This document shows positions 26,462 through 36,000 of a DNA stretch of 64,000 bases, piece after piece. Under the pieces are notes generated by a model. The model was given only the letters and a program-made list of their open reading frames with translations, was not told the DNA's origin and did no database searches. This DNA comes from Nostoc sp. TCL26-01 (GTDB lineage Bacteria > Cyanobacteriota > Cyanobacteriia > Cyanobacteriales > Nostocaceae): positions 1,876,804 to 1,940,803 of the forward strand of contig NZ_CP040297.1 in assembly GCF_013393945.1 (NCBI RefSeq). The letters are read 5' to 3'. A program made the position numbers and the translations under genes. Each line of letters starts with the position of its first letter. Within the stretch, counting starts at the first letter, position 1.

Positions 26462-27937
26462 ATGCGTGTTGCAATAGTTGTGTTTTTGGTGGTGGGGCTG
26501 TTAGTGAGTGGGAAATCTGAGTCAGTGTTAGCTAATTCTCCAGCCGATACGCCAGATTTAGTGGATGGTGTGATCACTGACGGATACGCTATGTATGGGG
26601 ATTATGTGGGAGTTACCCAAACTGGGGAATATTCTCAAAAAATTGTCCAGAATATCCAAATTCGGTTTATTAATGACAGAAATCAGTCAGTGGATGACCA
26701 AGGACAGCCGATTGTTGGACGCACACAAAAAGATTTTCTGTTGGGTTTTTTGAAATTGCAGCCTGGTGAGGTTTTTCGGGATGAAACACTACAGGCTGAC
26801 TTACGCCGATTGCGAAAACTGGATTCTTTGAGTGATGTCACGGCCTTTTTTGAAGAAAATGGCAATGGGGTGAATATTATTTATGACATCAGAGAACGCC
26901 GCTTTCCTACACTCAACTTTGGTGCAGGTAGTAATGATGATGTAGGTTTGTATGGTCAGGTGAGTTATCGAGATGCAAATATTAGTGGACTCAATGACCA
27001 ATTATTGACAACGGTTCAAGTTAGTGGTAAGGATATCCAGTTTACTAGTCAGTTTACTAGTCCCTATCGTCCTGGAGAACCCAACCGCCTGGGTTATACT
27101 GTCAAAGCTTTCCGCGATCGCCAAATATCTCCTACCTTTGATGATGATATCAGACTAGCGAATGGCGATCGCGTCCGGGAAGGCAGATTTGGTGGTTCTG
27201 TGGCTGTGTTACGTTCCTTCGATGACTGGGATACAGCTTTGGGACTCAACTATACCAGAATTAGTTTGCGTAATCGCAATTACAACGTTGTGCAAACTGA
27301 TGAATTTGGTAATCCCCTTTCTGCTAGTGGTACAGGGATTGATGACTTATTAACATTATCCTTGGCTGTGAGTAAAGATGAGCGCGATCGCCGCAACAAT
27401 CCTACCCAAGGTTCTATTCTCACTTTCAGCAGTGAACAAGCACTCCCTATTGGACTGGGCAATATTGCTAGTAACCGCCTCCAAGGAAACTATGTTCAGT
27501 ATCTACCAGTCAGCTGGATAGGTAAGGAAAAAATCAGCGATAATCCCGAAATGGTGGCTGTTAATTTGCAACTAGGCACAATTATCGGCGATTTTCCTCC
27601 GGCTGATGCCTTTAACCTGGGGGGATTAAATTCTGTACGGGGTTATGGTTCTGGGAAAGTTGCCAGTGGTCGCAGTTATGGCTTGGCTTCTGTTGAATAT
27701 CGCTTCCCGATTATTGAGTCAATTGGCGGAGTTGTGTTTACTGACTTTGCCTCTGATTTCGGTTCTGGTAAAACGGTAATTGGGGAACCTGGGGTAGTCC
27801 GAGGTAAACCGGGAAGCGGCTTCGGTTATGGTGTGGGAGTCCGATTAAACTCACCTTTTGGCTTATTTCGCGGCGACTTAGGCGTTAGCGACCAAGGGGA
27901 AATTAGATTTGAACTTAGCACTGGACAAAGATTTTAA
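26462..27937 (+). CDS. Omp85/BamA-TamA family outer-membrane beta-barrel protein
   Basis: 491 residues with a signal peptide (to about residue 25, VLAN). It has one recognisable POTRA-like domain (IQIRFINDRN through IIYDIRERRFPTLNFGAG, residues about 60-155) and then a 16-strand-type barrel. The diagnostic lid-loop motif is FNLGGLNSVRGYGSGK near 380. It is shorter than BamA/Toc75 (which carry several POTRA domains). A TpsB role for the nearby exoprotein is possible but not indicated by layout. The next gene, an ABC-2 permease, starts one base after this stop. Confidence 0.9.
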   Translation: MRVAIVVFLVVGLLVSGKSESVLANSPADTPDLVDGVITDGYAMYGDYVGVTQTGEYSQKIVQNIQIRFINDRNQSVDDQGQPIVGRTQKDFLLGFLKLQPGEVFRDETLQADLRRLRKLDSLSDVTAFFEENGNGVNIIYDIRERRFPTLNFGAGSNDDVGLYGQVSYRDANISGLNDQLLTTVQVSGKDIQFTSQFTSPYRPGEPNRLGYTVKAFRDRQISPTFDDDIRLANGDRVREGRFGGSVAVLRSFDDWDTALGLNYTRISLRNRNYNVVQTDEFGNPLSASGTGIDDLLTLSLAVSKDERDRRNNPTQGSILTFSSEQALPIGLGNIASNRLQGNYVQYLPVSWIGKEKISDNPEMVAVNLQLGTIIGDFPPADAFNLGGLNSVRGYGSGKVASGRSYGLASVEYRFPIIESIGGVVFTDFASDFGSGKTVIGEPGVVRGKPGSGFGYGVGVRLNSPFGLFRGDLGVSDQGEIRFELSTGQRF

Positions 27938-27938
27938 T

Positions 27939-28712
27939 ATGAAGTATTGGCGTGAAGCGATCGCAATTAGCAGACGGATTTTAATTGAACTATTACGCCG
28001 CCGCCGCAGTTTAATTTTTTGGAGTATTTTTCCGATTTCTGTCTTAACTTTAAGCGGGTATATCTTAGCAGAACGGGCGCAACTTCCCATAGCTGATGCT
28101 TTTGCTTATGCTGCACCCTCAACTTTAGTAGGCGCGGCGCTGTTTTTTAGCTGTTTGGGTGGAACTGTAGCGACTGTGGTGGCTGAAAGAGAACAGCAAA
28201 CCCTAAAAAGGCTGTTTCTCTCTCCTTTAAGTGGTGTATCTTATTTTCTAGGAATTTTTCTAGCTCATAGTTGCATTGGCATTGGTCAAGCATTATTGAT
28301 ATATATCATTGCTGGATTTTGGGGGGCAACATTTAAAGGTTCTATTTTATTAGGATTGATCATTATTCTTTTGAGTATTGCTGCTTATGTTGGCTTAGGT
28401 TTTATTTTAGGTACACAATTGGCACGCCGCATTGAGGATGTGAATTCTTTGGTGGCTGCTTTTGGTGTGCCTTTATTAATTCTGGGTGGAGCATTTTTAC
28501 CCACTGCTTTATTTCCCAAAACTCTCTTAAATCTAGCTAAATATAATCCCATCTATCATATGAATGAAGCGCTGGTAGCTGTTTCTTCCAAGGGGGAAGG
28601 AGTTGAGAAAATTATGTCAAGTTTTAGCTTTCTATTTTGGTTTGCCTTAATTATGGTGATTGGTGGTTGGTTATCTTATCAAAGAATGTTAATAATTGAG
28701 AGGAGATTATAG
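27939..28712 (+). CDS. ABC-2 type transporter permease
   Basis: 257 residues from ATG 27939 (an upstream start within the Omp85 gene is less likely). It has six hydrophobic segments and the ABC-2 pattern: an N-terminal Arg-rich segment (LRRRRSLIFWSIFPIS), EREQQTLKRLFLSPLSGVSY on the cytoplasmic side, GTQLARRIEDVNSLVAAFGVPLLILGGAFLP, and YNPIYHMNEAL. It pairs with the ATPase gene downstream. Substrate unknown; ABC-2 exporters move polysaccharides, lipids or drugs. The one-base gap to the Omp85 stop indicates co-transcription. Confidence 0.92.
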   Translation: MKYWREAIAISRRILIELLRRRRSLIFWSIFPISVLTLSGYILAERAQLPIADAFAYAAPSTLVGAALFFSCLGGTVATVVAEREQQTLKRLFLSPLSGVSYFLGIFLAHSCIGIGQALLIYIIAGFWGATFKGSILLGLIIILLSIAAYVGLGFILGTQLARRIEDVNSLVAAFGVPLLILGGAFLPTALFPKTLLNLAKYNPIYHMNEALVAVSSKGEGVEKIMSSFSFLFWFALIMVIGGWLSYQRMLIIERRL

Positions 28713-28882
28713 CATTTCTCGCTCACGATATATTCGTGCCTTTGTGGTTAAATAAATGATGGTTAACCACAGAGACATAAAGCCACAGAGAGCAAAAGTA
28801 AAATTTCATAGCCGGAAATTAGTAACTCATTAATACCAATAATCTGAAATTATTAATTACGAATTACGAATTATTATAAGCT

Positions 28883-29776
28883 ATGTTGACAATTAATAAC
28901 TTAAGTAAATCTTACGGCGATCGCCAAGTTATTCACGGTTTAAATTTGCATATTCCTGATGGCGAAATTTATGGTTTATTGGGGGCAAATGGAGCCGGGA
29001 AAACTACAACTATTAATATTATCTGTAATCTGCTAAAAGCTGATGGTGGTGAGGTGAAACTCAATCAGCAGCCGATTTCACCAGCTACTAAAAAATTAAT
29101 TGGTATTGCGCCTCAAGAGAATTTATTATATAAAACTTTAACCTGTGAAGAGAATTTGCATTTTTTTGCTGAGATTTACGGTTTAAGTAGAGAAACACGC
29201 AAAAAGCAAGTGCCAGAAACTCTAGCAGCTGTCAATCTTATGGATAGAGCAAAAAGTCCTGTAGAAACCTTGAGTGGGGGGATGCAGCGACGATTAAATA
29301 TTGCTGTGGCATTAGTACATCAACCAAAGTTAGTAATTCTTGATGAACCAACTACAGGTTTAGATATTGAGGCTAGATATGAAGTTTGGGAATTAATTCG
29401 GCAACTGAAACATCAAGGAATTACAGTTTTATTGACAACTCATTTATTAGATGAAGCTGAACGTTTATGTCAAAAAATTGGCATTCTCAAACATGGAAGA
29501 ATTTTAGTTGAAGGTAGTATAACTGAGTTACGCAATTTAATTCCCGCGTCAGAAATTTTAGTCATCCAAACTACACAAGCAGCAGCAGCGATCGCCCGCG
29601 CACAATCTTACGGCTTCACTCATAGGCGTTATGGGAATGAGTTAGCTTTTTGGTTACCAGAACAATTGGAATTAACAGAAATTCTTGCCCGGTTTGCTGG
29701 GATAAATATTGAGGCAATTGCTCGTCAACCTGTGCGTTTAGAGCATATTTATTTGGAAGTAACACAAAATAATTAA
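28883..29776 (+). CDS. ABC-2 type transporter ATP-binding protein
   Basis: 297 residues (MLTINNLSKSYGDRQVIHGL). It has Walker A GANGAGKTTT, the Q-loop IAPQENLLY, the signature LSGGMQRRLNIA, Walker B KLVILDEPTTGLD and the H-loop TTHLLDEAERL, plus a C-terminal accessory region of about 80 residues. It belongs to the CcmA/DrrA-like subgroup, matching the ABC-2 permease upstream. The 170-bp gap between them contains short repeats (aaccacagagacataaagccacagag). Confidence 0.94.
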   Translation: MLTINNLSKSYGDRQVIHGLNLHIPDGEIYGLLGANGAGKTTTINIICNLLKADGGEVKLNQQPISPATKKLIGIAPQENLLYKTLTCEENLHFFAEIYGLSRETRKKQVPETLAAVNLMDRAKSPVETLSGGMQRRLNIAVALVHQPKLVILDEPTTGLDIEARYEVWELIRQLKHQGITVLLTTHLLDEAERLCQKIGILKHGRILVEGSITELRNLIPASEILVIQTTQAAAAIARAQSYGFTHRRYGNELAFWLPEQLELTEILARFAGINIEAIARQPVRLEHIYLEVTQNN

Positions 29777-30221
29777 TCAATCTTTCTCTACCCAGCTTAT
29801 TTACGAATTCGGGGGCTAATTTCATATGGATATTTGTTGAAGAAGAATTCAGAAGCCAGAATTCAGGAGTCAGAATCAATTAGTGGGGGATTCAGAAGAG
29901 CCGCTAATTGAAGACTGCTAAATCTTCTCTTTCAGAGACGCTACGCGAACGATTTAGCGGGGGTCTTAAACCCACTTATACTCCTACGGAGAAGCAAGCT
30001 ACATCCGCTAGTCGTACAGAATTCATGCTGAATTCTGACTCCTGAATTCTTTTTTGATAATTAGCAGATTCGCCGAAAAGTTCACTCTTTTTGCATAGAT
30101 AACTAATATACCCTGTGACAGAAGGCTTGGAGAAAATATTCAAGCTAGATTACAAGAGTAAGAAAAAACTCAAAGTCACATAAAACTTTGAACTGAAATC
30201 AATAAAATATAGGAGTCAAAA
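29777..30221. repeat. Repeat-rich intergenic region before csbD
   Basis: It holds tandem gaattc-containing units (attcagaagccagaattcag), a palindromic 'gctaaatc...gatttagc' element (about 29916-29960), and a block (29990-30052: gagaagcaagctacatccgc, agtcgtacagaatt, ctgactcctgaattc) repeated near 32975-33045. No gene is present. The csbD promoter should lie in the last 100 bp. Confidence 0.6.
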
Positions 30222-30404
30222 ATGAGCTTAGAAGATCGCGCTAAAGCAACCGCTAAAAATATTGAAGGTAAAGCTCAAGAGGCTTTAGGTAACGTGACTG
30301 GTGATCCTGAAGATAAAGCAGAAGGCAAAGCAAAACAAGCCGAAAGCCAAGTCCGCCACGGTATCGAAGATGTCAAAGATAACGTCAAGAAAAATATTGA
30401 CTAA
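30222..30404 (+). CDS. CsbD-family stress protein
   Basis: 60 residues (MSLEDRAKATAKNIEGKAQEA), almost entirely charged helix with the CsbD pattern EGKAQEALGNVTGDPEDKAEGKAKQ. CsbD proteins are general-stress induced in many bacteria; their biochemical role is unknown. A good ribosome site (aggag) lies 8 nt upstream. Followed by a hairpin terminator. Confidence 0.93.
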   Translation: MSLEDRAKATAKNIEGKAQEALGNVTGDPEDKAEGKAKQAESQVRHGIEDVKDNVKKNID

Positions 30405-30507
30405 ATCTACTTTTCATGTAGATGACATTTGCCAGTCTTGAATAATTTTTAGGAGCCTAATGATAGAGGCTTTAGTTTGGGAGATGGAGGTCAGTTATTA
30501 GGTTTTT

Positions 30508-30542
30508 GTAGAGATGTGATCAATCATATCTCTACATTTTTT
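30508..30542 (+). terminator. Rho-independent terminator after csbD
   Basis: A 13-bp stem gtagagatgtgat/atcatatctctac with one G-T pair and a 2-nt loop, followed by attttttct. The stem ends (gtagaga/tctctac) are the same as those of the dispersed palindrome family. Confidence 0.75.
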
Positions 30543-30614
30543 CTCAATATGATTTGCTATTAATTTTAAACAATAAATTAGCACTTATTAAATGTACAGA
30601 AATAGGAGGTATAA

Positions 30615-31064
30615 ATGATGATTCTGCTTCAGCAGGGGCGAAAAATCTTGACCACTGCTGTCTTGATTTTAGCATTGATGATTACTACTGCTTGTAGTAG
30701 TGGAAATGTGGCTCAAAGCGATCGCCCAACCACAACTACACCATCAGCTATCGGGAGAAATGTTACCTATTCGGAACTAGAAAGGGGTAACACTCCCACA
30801 GGGCAAAGTTTTGGTAATTGGGTGGTGCAGACATCTGAAGGCTTAGTTCAAGATGCTTATGTACGTGACAACAACAAGTTAGGAGTTGTGATTTCACGTC
30901 AAGTACGCCCCAACGAAGTGCGCCCATTAGCAAAATCTTTAGCACAAGGTTTTCGCAAGAATTTTCCCAATCAAGACTTGACTGTGTTGGTTTACGGGCC
31001 TGATAAAAAACTAATTTTGAAGGCGAATTACGACGTTCAAACTAACCAGATTCAGTATACCTAA
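30615..31064 (+). CDS. Small lipoprotein of unknown function
   Basis: 149 residues, or 148 from the second ATG; a strong ggaggt lies 5-6 nt upstream. A lipoprotein signal ends LMITTAC. The mature part has a Thr-rich linker (DRPTTTTPSAIG) and then a compact domain (FGNWVVQTSEGLVQDAYVRD, VVISRQVRPNEVRPLAKSLA, DLTVLVYGPDKKLILKANYD). Domain not recognised. Likely anchored in the periplasm or outer membrane. STRR follows directly after the stop. Confidence 0.8.
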   Translation: MMILLQQGRKILTTAVLILALMITTACSSGNVAQSDRPTTTTPSAIGRNVTYSELERGNTPTGQSFGNWVVQTSEGLVQDAYVRDNNKLGVVISRQVRPNEVRPLAKSLAQGFRKNFPNQDLTVLVYGPDKKLILKANYDVQTNQIQYT

Positions 31065-31185
31065 GGATTGGGGATTGGGGATTGGGGATTAGGGATTGGG
31101 GATTGAGACAGCTATAAATCTTCAATCTAAGAGCCATCTTACTATTGCCTATTGCCTATTTCCTATTGCCTCTAATTGTACTGAT
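31062..31185. repeat. STRR tracts (ggggatt and ttgccta units)
   Basis: Five to six copies of ggattgg/ggattag starting at the last base of the preceding stop, then ttgcctattgcctatttcct before the next gene's ribosome site. Confidence 0.85.
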
Positions 31186-31202
31186 ACAAGGAGAAGAGAA
31201 AA

Positions 31203-31721
31203 GTGACAAGCAGTGAAGAATACAGAAGACAAATCATGCAGGATTTGGCTCAAGGAAATGTCGAATCTCTAGATGACACTTCCACCACAGGAAATGAGTA
31301 CGAAACTTTTGACGATTTCGCTCAACGGACAACTCCAGATCAACGTCGTCAGTTGTTTAGTCGTTCCTTGCATCCAGACCAAATTCCCTCCAGTCAAATG
31401 GAGCCGGAATTGCAAAAAGCGATCGCCCAAATTAAACCCAATGAACGGGATGATGTCGCTCGTGCTTTCTTTAAACATTTAAAACAACGGGGATTAGAAG
31501 ATCGCCACCTAGAGCAGCAATTAGGCCTTTCTACTCACAATCCCAACCGGATGAACGCTGATGATGTCAGCAAACTAGCATCATTTACTTACCACAACCA
31601 CCCTGACATTTTCCGAGAAGTGTTAGCAGAACAACCAGGAATTATTAAATTTCTCAGCAATCCTGTAGTCGCAGGAATTATCGGTATAGCCGCCGCCAAA
31701 TGGTTGGGTAGTAGGAAATAG
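31203..31721 (+). CDS. Conserved cyanobacterial protein with C-terminal membrane-anchor-like helix
   Basis: 172 residues from GTG 31203 (aaggagaagagaa upstream). Mostly polar and helical (SEEYRRQIMQDLAQGN, DQRRQLFSRSLHPDQ, VARAFFKHLKQRGLEDRHLEQ). The C-terminus VVAGIIGIAAAKWLGSRK is a glycine-rich hydrophobic helix with a basic tail. No known domain recognised. The position after csbD and a lipoprotein suggests an envelope/stress context, which is inference only. The stop (tag) lies within an STRR run (ggaaatagggaacagg). Confidence 0.75.
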   Translation: MTSSEEYRRQIMQDLAQGNVESLDDTSTTGNEYETFDDFAQRTTPDQRRQLFSRSLHPDQIPSSQMEPELQKAIAQIKPNERDDVARAFFKHLKQRGLEDRHLEQQLGLSTHNPNRMNADDVSKLASFTYHNHPDIFREVLAEQPGIIKFLSNPVVAGIIGIAAAKWLGSRK

Positions 31722-31824
31722 GGAACAGGAGATAAGGGATAGGGGATAGGGAAAATTACCTTGTCTAAAAGGGAATTAGTTTAGCCTAGTCCGGTTTTGA
31801 CCTTTTACTTTTTTATAAATTACG

Positions 31825-31848
31825 AGGTGGGTTAAACCCACCTTTTTT
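31825..31848 (+). terminator. Strong hairpin terminator
   Basis: A 9-bp perfect stem aggtgggtt/aacccacct followed by a run of T. Located about 100 bp after the 172-residue protein gene. Confidence 0.75.
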
Positions 31849-31896
31849 GATGAAACGTGTTTTCAAACTACTTGTTTAGTCCCTTAACTTTGTTTG

Positions 31897-32131
31897 CTCA
31901 CATCTTGCACCTAGCCCTAGCGATTAGAAATCGCGGCTATACAAACAAAGTCCCTGACGCTCACAAGCTCGCTACCGCTACGCTAACGCCAGTTCCCTAC
32001 GGCGGGAGACCCGCCTACAGGACTGGTCTCACCGCCTACGCGGACTAACACAAAATCAAGGGTTTGAAACCCGCGCAGGCGGGTTTTGCCTGTGTAGCCG
32101 CGACTTCCAGTCGCCTGGTGCAAGATATGAG
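31897..32131. repeat. 235-bp MITE-like element with long imperfect terminal inverted repeats
   Basis: The ends are ctcacatcttgcacc and ggtgcaagatatgag (14 of 15 complementary). Complementarity continues inward (tcgcggctatacaaacaaag against gcctgtgtagccgcgacttc). The inside holds several small GC-rich palindromes (ggcgggagacccgcc, acccgcgcaggcgggtt). No protein is encoded. Confidence 0.7.
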
Positions 32132-32151
32132 TTTGAAAAGTATCATGCGTA

Positions 32152-32362
32152 ATACCATTTCACTTTAATAATGATACAAATACGTGAGTCCGTCAGTCCG
32201 TCAGGGATTGTAAATCCCTGTCTCATAGCTAAAGTCCTCTCAAGAGGACTGAATATCAGAGTCCATTTTAATGGACTTAAGCTATGAGACCACCGTTTTA
32301 ACGGTGGGCGGACAATACCCAACGAGTAAGCTATATGTATCAGGATTTTTGTGAATTGGTAT
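32152..32362. repeat. 211-bp element with ATACCA termini and nested hairpins
   Basis: It starts ataccatttcac and ends gtgaattggtat. Inside, an outer stem tctcatagct (32221-32230)/agctatgaga (32280-32289) encloses two hairpins (agtcctctcaagaggact, 32233-32250; gtccattttaatggac, 32261-32276). It is flanked by cagggatt/aatccctg (32202-32220) and ccaccgttttaacggtgg (32290-32307). Termini match the 92-bp MITE family. Confidence 0.75.
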
Positions 32363-33078
32363 AACACCAAAATCTCAAAAACCTAACCCCTTCCCCCATC
32401 CCTACTAGGGAAGGGGAACAAGAAAATAAGGGTTTCAAAGCCTCTCTCCGTGTCGGGGAGCCAGTGCGTTGCGTATTTTTTTTCCCCGTTGTAGCAACTG
32501 GCGTGAGAAGTACTCTACGAGAAGCGCTGAGTGCAAAGCACACGCTACGCAAACGCTCTACGTAGAGGAATTTCTAGTATAATTTTTGACTTTTTAAACA
32601 ACCTCTCAAATCACAGCCAACTACTTTTAACAAGAACCACTTGTCATTATGAATAAGTCAAGACTATAACTAAGTGGGATTATGCAATACAAATTCCACT
32701 CTTTTTTCTATTCTCTGCTGTTATTGGCTTACCTAAAATTTCTGAATTTTTATTTTTGCGACTGATTGTACGCCTTTGGCGCTCTCGTTCGCGTAGCGTC
32801 TGGTTGGCACAGCCTCTCGTAGAGAAGAGAAGGGTAGACCATCAAATTTTCAATTTGGTAGGGATCTTAAACCCAATTATAGCGGTTCTCGTTCACGTGA
32901 GGTACACCCGTAGGGGCAATTTATGAATTGCCCCTACACATTGCTATAAACTCCTTCTCTACGAGAGGCTTCGCCAACGGAGAAACAAGCTACATCCACC
33001 AGTCGTACAGAATAGCCAACTGAATTCTGACTCCTGAATTCTGTTCGATAACTTTAAAATTCCCAGAGGTGTTTTTCT
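32363..33078. other. Gene-free repeat region upstream of the giant exoprotein
   Basis: It contains fragments of palindromic repeats (acgctacgcaaacgctctacg, 32550; gttcgcgtagcgtctgg, 32790). It also has a 73-bp element at 32877-32949 (ttatagc ends around the gtaggggcaatt palindrome). The block agaaacaagctacatccacc / ctgactcctgaattctg (32985-33045) repeats sequence near 30000. The exoprotein ribosome site (cagaggtg) is at about 33065. Confidence 0.6.
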
Positions 33079-36000
33079 ATGAATGGCATTTTATTTGTTG
33101 ATTCTACAGTTCCCAATTATCAAAACCTGATTCAAGGGTTAAATGCTGATACTCAAGTCGTAATACTTGACCCAAATCAGGACGGGATATTACAAATTAC
33201 TGAAGCGTTAAAATCAGGCATTTTTGATACTGTACACATTGTTTCTCACGGTACACAAGGCAATTTACAACTAGGAACAGCGCAGTTAAATGCGGCGACT
33301 GTGCCTACTTATAGTCATCTGCTTGGGCAATGGTCAAATTATCTAGCGCCAGGGGCAGATATTCTGCTGTATGGTTGTAATGTCGCTCAAGGGAATGCAG
33401 GTCAAAACTTTGTGCAGCAGCTACATCAAGTCACAGGTGCAGATATAGCCGCTTCTGATGATGCTACTGGTAGTGTAGTTTTAGGTGGAGATTGGGATTT
33501 AGAATATTCTACTGGCACGATTACTGCCCCTCTAGCGTTTCAAATTGGGGCAATGGCAGCTTATAATTCAGTTCTCGCACCTTTTACGGCTGGGAATTTA
33601 GTTGTCGTGAGAGTGAATAATGAAGAATTCGACACAGCTTCAGCAGTATTTTTAGATGAATATAATACAACTAACACAGGGCAAACAGCACTTCAATCAA
33701 TCAATCTACCAACCAGTGATAGTGGTAGGAATCAAACCTTTACTCTGAGTAATTATTCATTTTCAGAAGGGGGGCTGAATCTTTCGACGAATAGGCGCTA
33801 TTTAACTTTAGCTGGTTATGATGCTGCTCCTGGAACAGCTAATATTACTGAGAACTCTAGGATTCAAAGAGTTGTTGCCAGAGTAGATTTTAATGGTGTG
33901 ATTGATACTACTACTACTTTTAGTAATAACACTCCAATTTTTAGTGCTGTAACTGATGATGGCACAAGATTCTGGACGGGTAGTGCTTACAATGGCAATA
34001 ATACTAGTGGTATTAGTTACACAATCCTTGGTAGTAGTACAAATCAACAAATTAGTGTAGTAGAAGCCACATTTGTTAGTATTTTTAACGGACAGCTTTA
34101 TACTTCTTATTTCAACACCATCGACACTGTTGGTTCTGGACTGCCAACTACCAGTGGTCAGATAACTACTGAGGTAGTTTCTTCTTTTGGGGAATTGAGC
34201 GCCTACACTATATTAGACCGTAATCCTGGTGTACCAGGACTTGATACCTTATATGCTGCTGATCTATTTTCTGGTTTATTAAAATTCTCTTTCGACGGCA
34301 CAAACTGGACTGACAGAGGTAGTATTGATGGAAGTCTGACAGGATTAACTGGAGTTATTAACGGCAGTAGTGTTGATTTATATGCGACCGACTTTGAGAG
34401 CAATAGTCTATTGAAGTTTACAGATACCACAGCTTTTGATGCTGACATTTCTGGTTCATTTACAACCTTAGCAACTGCCCCAGCAAATACATCCTTCCGG
34501 GGTGTAGCATTTGCACCAACTCCGCCACCCCTGTCCGACCTCACCATCAGTTTATCTGATTCCCCAGACCCCGTTACTGTCGGCAACAATCTCACCTACA
34601 CCCTCACCGTCAACAATAGTGGCGCGGCGAATGCTTCAGGTGTGGCAGTGGATTTCACCTTACCATCTGGACTTTCTGTAGTGGGAGTTCCTGGAGTTTC
34701 TAACGGTTTTACCTACGCAGGAACTACAGGTGGAGTAGCTAAATTTAGTGGTGGTAATATCAATACGAGTAGTAGCGCCACCTTAACAGTGCAAGTTACC
34801 CCCAACACCCCAGGGACTTTAACTAGCGGTACGGCAATAGTTGATCCTAATAATACTATCACTGAAAGTAACGAGAGTAATAATAGTGCGGCGGCGATCG
34901 CCACGACAGTAAATGTTCCTCCCCGACCAGATTTAAACGTCGGTATTATTACTCCGGGTCCACTTTATGTTGGTACTCCCTTTAATTACACATTAAATGT
35001 CCAAAATAACGGTACTGCCAATGCTAGTGGCATAGAACTCAGATTTACCCTACCTGCCAACCTCACCTATAATTCAGCGAATATTTTAGGAGGGGGGTTT
35101 AGTAACCTGACTGTTTCCGGTTCTACTCTAACTTTTACAGGTGGAAGCATTAACGCGGGTAGTTTTGCTCAAATTAATGTGAATGTGACACCCACACAAG
35201 CAGGTACTCTTGGTACTAGTACGTTAGTTGCTGATCCTAACAACACGATTACAGAAAGCAACGAAGCTAATAACTCAATTAGTACTTCCAACGTGACAGT
35301 GAATCCTGCGCCTACAGTCAACTTATCAGTTAGTTCTAATACAGGTTCAGAAGCTGGGACAACGGTAATTACTGTCACGGCAACTGCTTCCAACTCTATT
35401 TCTGGTAGCAAGACAGTTAATTTGGCTGTAACGGGAACTGGAATTACAGCCAGCGATTACATCCTCAGCAATACGACAATTACTATTCCTAGCGGACAAA
35501 CCACAGGTTCAGTCACCTTTACAGTTGTTGATGATGCTGTATTTGAAGGCACAGAAACCGCTACATTAACTATTCGTAATCCTTCTGCAAATATCACATT
35601 AGGCAGTACCACTACTCAAAATATCACCATCACTGACAACGACACACCACCCCCAGTTAACTTATCTGTAAATACCAACGCTGGTACAGAAGCAGGAACA
35701 ACAATCATCACCGTCACCGCTACTGCTGCTAGTGCGGTGTCTGGTAATCAAACTGTGAACTTAGGAGTATCGGGAACTGGAATTACAGCCAGTGATTACT
35801 ACCTGAGCAATCCTACAATTACTATTGCCAATGGACAAACCTCTGGTTCTGTCTCCTTTATTGTTGCCGATGATGCGATCGCTGAAGGCACAGAAACCGC
35901 AATCTTAACTATCTCGAATCCCTCGGCAGGTATAAGTTTAGGTACGACGACTTCCCAAAATATCAGTATTACTAACAATGACACCAGCTTTTTAATTAAA

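Noticed and set aside
26462..27937. Omp85 protein as the dedicated TpsB of the exoprotein at 17988-21509
   Set aside because: The genes are 5 kb apart on opposite strands, and the barrel gene is coupled to an ABC-2 transporter; the pairing is possible but not supported.
31857..32552. Short open frames in the repeat region before the giant exoprotein
   Set aside because: They run through MITE and palindromic repeat sequence and show no protein-like features.
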